This document shows positions 33,501-40,295 of a stretch of DNA of 64,000 bases, in pieces. The stretch is from positions 533,696 through 597,695 of the forward strand of contig LSRX01000331.1 of NCBI GenBank assembly GCA_001939145.1. The letters are read 5' to 3'. The position numbers and the translations under genes are program-made. Numbering within the stretch: the stretch's first letter is position 1; the number at the start of each line of letters is the position of its first letter. The notes below the pieces were generated by a model. It was given only the letters and a program-made list of their open reading frames with translations. It did not search any database and was not told where the DNA came from. The DNA is from Symbiodinium microadriaticum. Lineage: Eukaryota; Sar; Dinophyceae; Suessiales; Symbiodiniaceae.

Positions 33501-36246
33501 AGGCATGCGTGACGACAGACAAACAATGCTCCAGCAACACATTGCTTGGGGCGGTGGGCTTGAGTCTGATCTCGTCGTTGTCCGTGAGAGTGCCAGACGA
33601 GGACCTGCAGGCCAGGATTCCCAGTTTGCGCCTATCACCGAACGGCGCACGGTGACCTTCGGTGATGCTATGCAGCAGCGGCCCAGCAGTAGGAAGCCCA
33701 AAAAGGACAAATCGCGCCCGGCCGCATCCGCACCTTCTGTTTCTCCTCCGCTTGGCAGTGCGCCGCATAGTGGTGAGGTTGCTGAGTCCGATGTGCAGAC
33801 CTCCAAGGGCACCAAACGGGCTGGCCCTGAAGACACCGCGAAGATGAGTGTGGACGCCGAAGCTCGTGATGCTTCGTGGGCACCGGTTGCGACCTTATTG
33901 GACAACCCGGGGGGCGGAAACTGTTTATTTTGGGCCATGGCTCAAGCTGGCTTCCAAAATAAGGCTCCCAACGAGGTCACCCACAGACAGATGAGAAGGT
34001 TCGCTGTTCAATGTCTTCAGTCTCAGGAGTCTGACCTTGGAGTGATGTGGGCTCGAGCAGGCTCCTTCAATAGTTTGGGGCGGCCTAGCGAGTTGACTTG
34101 GCCCCAGTATATCACAGAGATTAGCACGGCAGCCAATTGGGGAGGATCTCTTGAGGTTGCTGCGGTCTGCATTGGTACGGACTTCCGAGCCTGGATCTTT
34201 GAACACAAGGAAGATCGGCTTAGCCTACTGAATCCTTCGGGTAAAGCTGGGTTCGTTCTTCTCCAGTACGACTCTGAAAAGCAGCATTGGCAAGCTTTCC
34301 GCGAGGTCAATGAGGAGACTTTGCTGGCACGTCATCGTGACACTGGCGAGGCGATGTTCGATGTTGTTGCTAGCCAGCTGCGTGGCGGGATGGCGAAACC
34401 TTCGTTGTCGGAGTGTGCTTCTGTGTCCTCGGAGAACCAGTGTGACGACGCCCATTCCTCCGGTGGTGATGCGGCTAGACCTGGCCGATTCCTCACCTTG
34501 TCGGAGTGCGCTTCTTCGCTTGATGGAGGTCCGACTGAGGTTGAGCAGGTTTGCTCGGGAGCGCAGGGAGGAGGATCGGTTCCTGGTCCCTCGCCCTCTG
34601 CCACTCGCGTTGGGCCTCTTTGGTCAGATGAGCAACGTTGGGCTTACGCTGCGCTCTGCTCAGCGCTCTTTGATGCTGAGACCTTGCAAGGGGAACCAAC
34701 CATCAGGGAGGCCGTTGGTGCGGCCTTTGGTGGGCTTGCTTCTTGTCCAGCTGCAGCCAGGGGGGTTCTTGCTCATCTGTCAGACGAGGTAGCGTTGCTC
34801 CACGGGCATGCTGATGCCGATCCATGGACGTCTGAGCAGCACCACGCTATCCGAACTGTTTTGGGTGAGTTGCATCGGATCTTTGATCACTGTCGTCTGC
34901 CCAGCCTTTCTGAGTGTGCTTCCTCCTGTGGTGGCGATGACGTGCACGGGGGCGTCGATGGCCATGCCGACCCGCCTTGTGCTTCTAGGTCGTCCCACTG
35001 GTATGCTCCTTCAGCGGCTGAGACTCGATCATTGTGTTCAGCCAACCTTCCATTAGCTAGGCGTGTGCGTGGGAAGCAAACTGCACCTTGCATCTCTTTC
35101 GTGACCAGAGGTGATTGTCATGAGGCCGTCCCCAAAGCGGCATCGATTAGAGCCTCGGTTACGGCCCCTGCTCGTTGTTCAGCCGCTGGGTTCCCCACCC
35201 TGTCGGAGTGTGCCTCTGCTGCTCCGCGAAGTGGTGTCCCACCTGTGCTTTCAGATTGCGTGTCGTCGGTCCTGCGGTTGCACCCTCAAGAGGCCCTGGT
35301 TAACCATGCTAAGGTTTCGGAGACAGTTGCTGGTGCATGCACGCGACGTTCTACGAGGCTTTCAACTGCTGCTCTCAGGAGCCGTTGCGCAGCCGAGGAT
35401 TCTGACCTTCAGGTCAAGGAGGAAGGTGATGGCCAACCGCCTAAACGTAAACTGTTAGAGGCTGAGGCTGCACGGCGTCGCACCAAGTATACTTTTGCCA
35501 AAGGTCAATATGTTGTGCCGTGTCCGCACTGTGAGGCCCTTATCCATGCGTCGACTCCTGCGACGCTCTGTGCAAAGCGGTATGCTCATATCAAGGATCG
35601 GCATCCTGGTATGCCACAGGTTGGACGGCAGGCATATCGGCCTGAGTTACGGGCGCTTTCTCCCGAGGAGGCTAAACAGGCTGTGTGGTGTTGCCCAATT
35701 GCTGGCTGCGTCGCTGGGGTGATGGATGATGGGCGCACGGCTTGTAGAGGTAAGGCATTGACTAAGGTCAAACAGGCTCACAGGGCTACTGCTCATAAGT
35801 GTGTCTCTAAGACGTCGTGGGCCAAACTATGTGAACGAGCCGACCGCACCTCCCCGGCCTACAGGCAGCAAATGAGAGCTTGTAACCTCAATGCTTCCGC
35901 TGCAACGCTTTTGAGCGAACTCAAGGGTCTTGGCTTCGAAATGATTACGCTTCCTATGGTGCACCGATACAGGAGAAAGGGAGGTCCTCGCCAAGAGGCT
36001 CTGCGACTGCGTAGGATCTGGACATGCACTAAGTGCCATCGCCTCCTGAATGCGGCGCCTCTCGCTCGCAAGCATAAGTGCTCTAAGGGTAGGAAGGTGA
36101 TGTCCAAGGATAAATGGATCAAAGCTGTGAAGAAGGCACTAGTGTGGAGCAAGGTTCACCCTGATCATGGCATCGAAGTTGCCCTCCTGGAGCGCCTTGC
36201 TAAGGAGGCGGTGAAGGCGTTGGAAATTGTTTCGTTGCCTTCGTGA
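30532..36246 (+). CDS. LINE ORF1: OTU-protease and zinc-finger protein
   Basis: About 1904 aa from the first ATG. The frame is open from a stop at 30442-30444 in the target duplication, and a later start such as 31222 is possible. The N-terminus (1-230) is Arg-rich and may be leader. G-E-A-S-H-P-G-P is at 410-417. A Trp/Asp-rich region and a mixed region with RRM-like patches (about 790-1030) follow. An OTU-type cysteine protease signature spans about 1125-1255: G-G-G-N-C-L-F-W-A-M with candidate nucleophile Cys1131, and Q-H-W-Q-A-F with candidate His1252. Five L-S-E/D-C-A/V-S motifs lie at 1292, 1323, 1459, 1557 and 1573. Three Cys/His modules begin at 1664, 1721 and 1832 (C-x2-C with H-x4-H in the first). 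ORF1 proteins of LINEs bind element RNA; a protease role here is inference. The stop overlaps ORF2. Confidence 0.9.
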   Translation: MDCWGLQIYADSFYLLLVVYGELASWLWKRRRPGRWRPCRDIWWLGFLLRSLSSLWDGGAGTSSKTPTEASRVGRRLYKRQQRRRLHGHVHMWGPGRAVSSNHGKTAGGCGLRTFLRYLTRFVAFEARSAGGRRLRWSRMRRYRFRRLRRRDVPWLLRLRGLRMHGTASSEVGCSSRPVVGLRRQVGCTRVTAFRKGGCVRAGHGFRGFRISRRVSVCAERDRTQKPGKEMKIPKGTKIRRKSENTSRRDHEDALKDDGTHIGPFGPRTRVRKRPCRCHGHGVRRALGSFRCGLTAMLMGGALSFFFIDVLGGADVDYMCAFAARLRVGSDSFLAALPFSFDKLDGMDEYNLDVCAGALFGFDRPNLSDANDVAYNFVGCFSDDFHLGRETVVDGADRVRLDPHAGRRIGEASHPGPAGSRRTKRLRSQAFDKVAVRKICQQVLREFVAEWNGQGNVDAGDRGCSWNRSSDRWWTERTGELYHASTTRAPWDDQSDNDYQAAADNHGRRHDHMHNWWGSSTTSRADDSSSTWASWDDAAVAGARAGRAVSYYSAVSPEASWHTTQDDWWASSSRQRWADMLDDGPEDPVVAGQQHDVARGWGPTRRVEINTSAVGRDLSSKSRWRRKHAKAQPLDRDGADIDGASCEGPWALRKDVWHASCPIVFAASASAVSEILDSAAGVAIVAWTDNSHTADEIWELVASEGLDADGADVSLTLLCESTPSNAQWTPGDNTPPDVIPVPGTVDGKLRHKKCLMVTSGASPAKLSTRQTGTHEVRKPPPSLAAQRAASVVVRFTADCVYGTTPWADLKKQPAQRARSWASQHGVRQADIIDAYGFGVHGDNRLTGLMRIRNEVSARKLWTASGAFAAGLVFFVDVIGEGHRNLTANWAKDDDIVVQWHDWEVQESFEEYRARVLKFASFGLVLGRRLGCRLGSKDPNFKAQPSLWRARAIPHNYGIADVAALLEDLGFSQVGVQTLHRGRKTNDWTFRGMRDDRQTMLQQHIAWGGGLESDLVVVRESARRGPAGQDSQFAPITERRTVTFGDAMQQRPSSRKPKKDKSRPAASAPSVSPPLGSAPHSGEVAESDVQTSKGTKRAGPEDTAKMSVDAEARDASWAPVATLLDNPGGGNCLFWAMAQAGFQNKAPNEVTHRQMRRFAVQCLQSQESDLGVMWARAGSFNSLGRPSELTWPQYITEISTAANWGGSLEVAAVCIGTDFRAWIFEHKEDRLSLLNPSGKAGFVLLQYDSEKQHWQAFREVNEETLLARHRDTGEAMFDVVASQLRGGMAKPSLSECASVSSENQCDDAHSSGGDAARPGRFLTLSECASSLDGGPTEVEQVCSGAQGGGSVPGPSPSATRVGPLWSDEQRWAYAALCSALFDAETLQGEPTIREAVGAAFGGLASCPAAARGVLAHLSDEVALLHGHADADPWTSEQHHAIRTVLGELHRIFDHCRLPSLSECASSCGGDDVHGGVDGHADPPCASRSSHWYAPSAAETRSLCSANLPLARRVRGKQTAPCISFVTRGDCHEAVPKAASIRASVTAPARCSAAGFPTLSECASAAPRSGVPPVLSDCVSSVLRLHPQEALVNHAKVSETVAGACTRRSTRLSTAALRSRCAAEDSDLQVKEEGDGQPPKRKLLEAEAARRRTKYTFAKGQYVVPCPHCEALIHASTPATLCAKRYAHIKDRHPGMPQVGRQAYRPELRALSPEEAKQAVWCCPIAGCVAGVMDDGRTACRGKALTKVKQAHRATAHKCVSKTSWAKLCERADRTSPAYRQQMRACNLNASAATLLSELKGLGFEMITLPMVHRYRRKGGPRQEALRLRRIWTCTKCHRLLNAAPLARKHKCSKGRKVMSKDKWIKAVKKALVWSKVHPDHGIEVALLERLAKEAVKALEIVSLPS
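33901..34290 (+). other. OTU-like cysteine protease domain in ORF1
   Basis: The Cys box N-P-G-G-G-N-C-L-F-W-A-M at 33904-33939 matches the OTU 'DGNCLFRA' signature, with the Cys codon at 33922-33924. The C-terminal F-V-L-L-Q-Y-D...H-W-Q-A-F (His codon 34285-34287) fits the strand-turn-His end of OTU folds. The 120-residue spacing is normal for the family. OTU enzymes usually cleave ubiquitin or similar conjugates; the substrate here is unknown. Confidence 0.75.
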
Positions 36247-39200
36247 GTCTTGGCTCCGCCCCTGTCTCTACTTGCGACCTGAAGGTCGCGACGCATAATG
36301 TTGGTCGCGCTAGCATTGTGAAGATGCCGGCCGTTCTTGACGTCATTCGGGACCTGGATGTTGTTGCCCTGCAGGAGATTGATTTACACCCCTGCGCCGC
36401 CCCTCACTTCATCCGTTTCTGGAAAGGCAAAGGCTTCCGTACTTGCCTTGGTGCCGTGTCGGCCTCAGGAGTTCACCGTGTGGCCTTGCTCTCCAAGCTC
36501 GCCCTCCGACAAGTCGGGCTTGATATTGAGCATAATGATAGACAGGTCACTGCTGTGTTGGGCACATACCGGCCGATATTGTTCTCTTCCTGCTACGGTC
36601 ATGCTGGGGATGCCCCTACCGCCAAAGCTTTCGCTCATGACTTGGCTCATGCTCTCTCCCGCACAGGGCACCCGTGGGTTGCCTTGGGGGATTACAACTT
36701 GGAGGAGAGTGACCTCTTTCACGTTTTTGCCACGGGCTGTGCCTCTTCGATGGACGAACCATTCAAGCACGGCGCACCTTTGCCTCCTACACGTCATGAT
36801 GCGCGTAGAAGGATTGACTTTGGCATTGCGGCTTGGGTGCATCCCACCAGTGTCTTCCACAGGGAGGGGGTTTCTGATCACCTTCTTGTCGGCTACATTG
36901 TTGATGGAGGATGCGCGCTCCAAGGACACTGCGGGCCCAAAAGGGCTCCCGTTTGCACGGAAGCTGACCGATCGACTGCTGAAGTGGGCCGCCTGTGGCA
37001 TGCACAGTGGTGTATTGCAGACTTCCAGGCCTACTTGGCCAAGCACTGCGTTGACAAAGCTTGGACTCTCCTCTCAAACACTGCAGAAGCTGCGCTTTGC
37101 TCCCCTTCTCCCGGCGCCACCCGTCGTTCTGCTGATTGGACTCCCAGGGTTGCTGCCACGGGCCACCGTGCAATGCTGTCGCCTGAGACCGTCGCACTTC
37201 GCCGATTGCGGCGTCTAGAACGTCGGTTGCGGCAACTTCAAAAAGAACCTTGTAATCGTGGCTTGTACAAGCATGTGGGTAGGGATATGTATGACTTGGC
37301 TAGGACCTTCCCGGAGCTTGGTGGGCACCTGGATCCATTCGGGGCGGTTTGTAGTGAGTTAGTCCGTGAGCTCATTTCAAAAAGAGAAACTCAGGAGCAC
37401 ACCGAGTGGCTCGCCCGGTGGCAGACACGCCTTAAAAGCTCTGAGGCCTCCCGCCGCAGATGGGTACAGCGCAAGTGTCGGGATCAACAGGAGTACGTTA
37501 AGAGTATCTCGACGCTTTCGGGTGAGACGGGCCAGATTTCCACTTGTCACCCTTCGCGCTTGTTGCATGCCGCACAGTGTGAGTGGCAAGAAACTTGGAG
37601 GCGCGGGGCTGTTGATCGCGTGGGTTTCGCAAAGCTTTTGAAACAGGTGCCTCGCCCCACTGTCGATAATCCCCAATTGGAGTTTCGATCCGCCGATCTG
37701 CTGGCTGCCGCCAAAACCATGGCTGGTCGGGCGGGTGGTCCGGACGCTTGGCTCGCTGAGAACCTGTGCAGGCTTCCGTCGGCATTTTGGTGCGCCCTCG
37801 CCGAGCTTTGGGGCGTGGTAATGCGTACTGGCGCTCTTCCTGCCCGCTGGCTCGAGTGCCGAGTCTGTTTGATACCAAAGGCTGATGGCGGTCTTCGGCC
37901 GCTCAGTATCACTTCGGTGCTCTGGAGAATTGGCACCAAAGTCATAGTGGGTCAGCTCCGACCTTGGTTGCTGAGTTGGCTTGATGAAAAGACACTCGGT
38001 GGCGTGTACGGTGGATCAGTCCTCCACGCTCATCTCCTCTTCCACGCGGAGTGGGAAAACAGTGTGTTCGTCACGCAAGATTTACATCGGTTTTTCGATA
38101 CCGTGGATTGGTCCTTACTTCAGGATACGCTCCGATGGCTCCGAGCGCCGGCCTGCGTGGTGCGGCTTGTCGAGTCCTTCTATGCTCAAGGTCGGTGCGT
38201 CCTCAACTTTGACGGGCTCTTAAGCCCTGATTTCTTCACTGTCCAGCGCGGGTTGTTGCAGGGGTGTCCCCTCTCGCCTCTTCTTGCCGCCTGCTTCCTC
38301 AAAGTGTGGGGGACTCATGTTGGCAAAGGTTCGGTTAAGACCACGAGCTTTGTTGACGATAGGACCTTTTGGGCCTTAGCCACTGGTCGTGCGATGCGGG
38401 ATGTGGAGGTGGAGCTCATTTCTGCCTACAGAAGGAGTAATGAGTTCGACAGGTGTTGTGCGTTTTCGTGCAGGCCCGTGAAGTGTAAGATTGCATCTGG
38501 CCGAGCCTCTGAATTGCAGATCCTTCAGGGTGCCACAAGCTACAACCTTTCCAGCGTCCTCGAGTGCCTCGGCCTCACGCATGATCTTGTCAGTGGAGGG
38601 GTCACACTCACTTCTGAGTCGTTGGAGGATGCGTGTCTCCGAGCGAGAAACATCGCCAAGCTTCCTTGTGACATGGCTGGGAGGGCGCGGCTGTTTCGGG
38701 CCCTGGTTATCCCGAAGTTCGTTTGGGCTGCAGGAGTGGCTAGCGTCAGTGATGACACCTTGTGGCGGCTCCGCCAAGAGATGGTTTCTGTCTTCACCAG
38801 GCAGTGGTGTGCTGACACACCGCTTTTGATTGGCCTTGAGCTCTTGGGCTGGGAATGTGACCCTTGCTTCCAAAGCTGTGTGCTCAGTTTGGCTGCCGCC
38901 TTCCGCTATCATTGCTTGCCGCCGCGGTGGCATGAACACGTGGGCCTGGACGTGGTGGCTAAGAAGTGGCCTTGCCTTTTTCGTGATGCCGCACGATGGC
39001 TGGCCAAGCTGGGATGGTGGGTTTCCTGTGACGGGGGCACGGTCTCAAGGCGTGATGACCAGGGCATCATTCGTAGCTTCGCTGTGGGGTTTGATTCCTT
39101 TCGAGTCATTCAGAGATGGGTTCGCGATTACTTTCGCAAGAATTTCGCATCAAGAATCGGACGTATTGCCTCTTCCTTGCACCGACACCAAGGGCAGAAT

Positions 39201-40214
39201 CTAGCGCAAGGGCTTGACCTCCCGGGGCCACCTGCTGGAAGTGTCTTCTTGCTTCAGGGTCATAAGCAGCTTTTTCAGCGGGCCGCCACTAGGATGCAGG
39301 TCCAGGCTGCGATGACCACTGGCTGTAGTGTATGGCATACGTTTGGAGCGAGATCGGGCGGCATGCGTGAGGAGGACCCCCGGGCTGTTTGCATCTGTGG
39401 CAAACGCCTCCCATCGCGGCCGCATTTGTGCTGGACTTGTCCCGCCACGGCACATGTGCGCCAAAGCATAGAGGCTCCATCAGACAGAGCTCGTGAGAGG
39501 CTTTTTGCAGTGCCACTTCCTGAGATGCCAGGGCCGCCTTGCCACGTCTTGGACGATGACGCGGTGACACCGCTAGTGGGGCAACTTGAAGAAGCCCTCT
39601 CACAACACACTGAAGTTTTTGCTGCGACGGACGGCTCTGAGTGTGATGATATCGCTGCATGGGCCGTTGTGCTCCCTCAGGTCGCCGCCTCTGGTGCGGC
39701 TCCTTGCTTTGGGCAGGATCAGACAGCTTTCAGGGCCGAAGTTGAGGCGATTAGGGCCGTTCTCTTGGGGGTTAGGGCTCTGGGGCTTTCGGGTAGGGTT
39801 CCTGTAGGCCGTGCATTGTGCATTGTTTCGGATTGCACCTCTGCGATAAGGGCTGCAGCCACAGGCGTCGCGGCCTGTAAGCTGCTGGCGCACGAGCTGC
39901 ATCAGCTCCTGAGTGAGGCGAGGCGCTATTGTGCTATCACCTTCCAATGGGTCCCTAGTCACGGGAAACAATCGTCTGAGTTCATCCCACATCACAGTGT
40001 TACTGAGGCAGCGCTGAGGGCTTGGAACGATGCAGCTGACGCGCATGCCAAAGCTGCCCAGAGACAAGCAGCTTTCCGCAGCAGTCGCAGCCGGTGGCAT
40101 GCAGAGCGACGTGCAGCCCTAGCCTGGGAGGCTGAAGCTTTGCAAGTGTTGGTTGGCGCAGGCGAGATCTATAAGACCCATGCTCAGGGTCTTAGGGCAG
40201 CTGCTGCGTCATAG
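36243..40214 (+). CDS. LINE ORF2: endonuclease, RT, RNase H
   Basis: 1323 codons from a GTG that overlaps the ORF1 stop (GTGA). The AP endonuclease domain (about 12-220) has catalytic-type residues in A-T-H-N-V-G (N19), L-Q-E (E45), G-D-Y-N (D150, N152), R-I-D-F (D192) and S-D-H (D212, H213). The RT (about 525-760) has L-I-P-K-A-D-G-G-L-R-P, Q-D-L-H-R-F-F-D-T-V (D613), R-G-L-L-Q-G-C-P-L-S-P and F-V-D-D (D705, D706). A C-x-C...H-x2-C-x2-C knuckle lies near 1050. RNase H (about 1125-1270) has T-D-G-S (D1130), A-E-V-E-A (E1166), S-D-C-T (D1197) and D-A-A-D-A-H (D1266). All key residues are present. The first ATG (36324) would remove N19, so GTG use, reinitiation or frameshifting is implied. The RT box is F-V-D-D rather than the common F/Y-A-D-D. 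Confidence 0.95.
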   Translation: MSLGSAPVSTCDLKVATHNVGRASIVKMPAVLDVIRDLDVVALQEIDLHPCAAPHFIRFWKGKGFRTCLGAVSASGVHRVALLSKLALRQVGLDIEHNDRQVTAVLGTYRPILFSSCYGHAGDAPTAKAFAHDLAHALSRTGHPWVALGDYNLEESDLFHVFATGCASSMDEPFKHGAPLPPTRHDARRRIDFGIAAWVHPTSVFHREGVSDHLLVGYIVDGGCALQGHCGPKRAPVCTEADRSTAEVGRLWHAQWCIADFQAYLAKHCVDKAWTLLSNTAEAALCSPSPGATRRSADWTPRVAATGHRAMLSPETVALRRLRRLERRLRQLQKEPCNRGLYKHVGRDMYDLARTFPELGGHLDPFGAVCSELVRELISKRETQEHTEWLARWQTRLKSSEASRRRWVQRKCRDQQEYVKSISTLSGETGQISTCHPSRLLHAAQCEWQETWRRGAVDRVGFAKLLKQVPRPTVDNPQLEFRSADLLAAAKTMAGRAGGPDAWLAENLCRLPSAFWCALAELWGVVMRTGALPARWLECRVCLIPKADGGLRPLSITSVLWRIGTKVIVGQLRPWLLSWLDEKTLGGVYGGSVLHAHLLFHAEWENSVFVTQDLHRFFDTVDWSLLQDTLRWLRAPACVVRLVESFYAQGRCVLNFDGLLSPDFFTVQRGLLQGCPLSPLLAACFLKVWGTHVGKGSVKTTSFVDDRTFWALATGRAMRDVEVELISAYRRSNEFDRCCAFSCRPVKCKIASGRASELQILQGATSYNLSSVLECLGLTHDLVSGGVTLTSESLEDACLRARNIAKLPCDMAGRARLFRALVIPKFVWAAGVASVSDDTLWRLRQEMVSVFTRQWCADTPLLIGLELLGWECDPCFQSCVLSLAAAFRYHCLPPRWHEHVGLDVVAKKWPCLFRDAARWLAKLGWWVSCDGGTVSRRDDQGIIRSFAVGFDSFRVIQRWVRDYFRKNFASRIGRIASSLHRHQGQNLAQGLDLPGPPAGSVFLLQGHKQLFQRAATRMQVQAAMTTGCSVWHTFGARSGGMREEDPRAVCICGKRLPSRPHLCWTCPATAHVRQSIEAPSDRARERLFAVPLPEMPGPPCHVLDDDAVTPLVGQLEEALSQHTEVFAATDGSECDDIAAWAVVLPQVAASGAAPCFGQDQTAFRAEVEAIRAVLLGVRALGLSGRVPVGRALCIVSDCTSAIRAAATGVAACKLLAHELHQLLSEARRYCAITFQWVPSHGKQSSEFIPHHSVTEAALRAWNDAADAHAKAAQRQAAFRSSRSRWHAERRAALAWEAEALQVLVGAGEIYKTHAQGLRAAAAS

Positions 40215-40279
40215 TTTATTTGGCTCCACGGGCGTTTAGCAGATCTTCGGATCCATGCTGGCGTCTTCCAAAACTTTCA
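40215..40279 (+). other. LINE 3' untranslated end
   Basis: A 65-bp tail between the ORF2 stop and the target duplication, ending CTTCCAAAACTTTCA. There is no poly(A) or microsatellite tail. Confidence 0.8.
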
Positions 40280-40295
40280 TTCAACATGAATAGAG
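40280..40295 (+). repeat. Target-site duplication, 3' copy
   Basis: Identical 16-bp partner of 30431-30446. Removing the element plus one copy rejoins the two halves of the relic LINE. Confidence 0.95.

Larger units (their letters stand above)
30447..40279 (+). mobile_element. Full-length non-LTR retrotransposon (LINE)
   Basis: A 9833-bp element with two long intact ORFs, a short 5' leader (85 bp to the first ATG), a 65-bp 3' end without poly(A) and a perfect 16-bp target-site duplication. ORF2 has AP endonuclease, RT, a zinc knuckle and RNase H, the I/R1-like domain order. Target-primed reverse transcription is the known mechanism for this class. Intact frames and identical duplications indicate a recent insertion. 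The element lies opposite in strand to the relic LINE it interrupts. Confidence 0.95.

Noticed and set aside
36204-36246. Canonical -1 frameshift heptamer between ORF1 and ORF2
   Set aside because: No X-XXY-YYZ sequence in the ORF1 frame is visible in the overlap window.
36337-37218. 293-codon + frame inside LINE ORF2
   Set aside because: A shadow of the endonuclease region; the ORF2 frame there has all the catalytic motifs.
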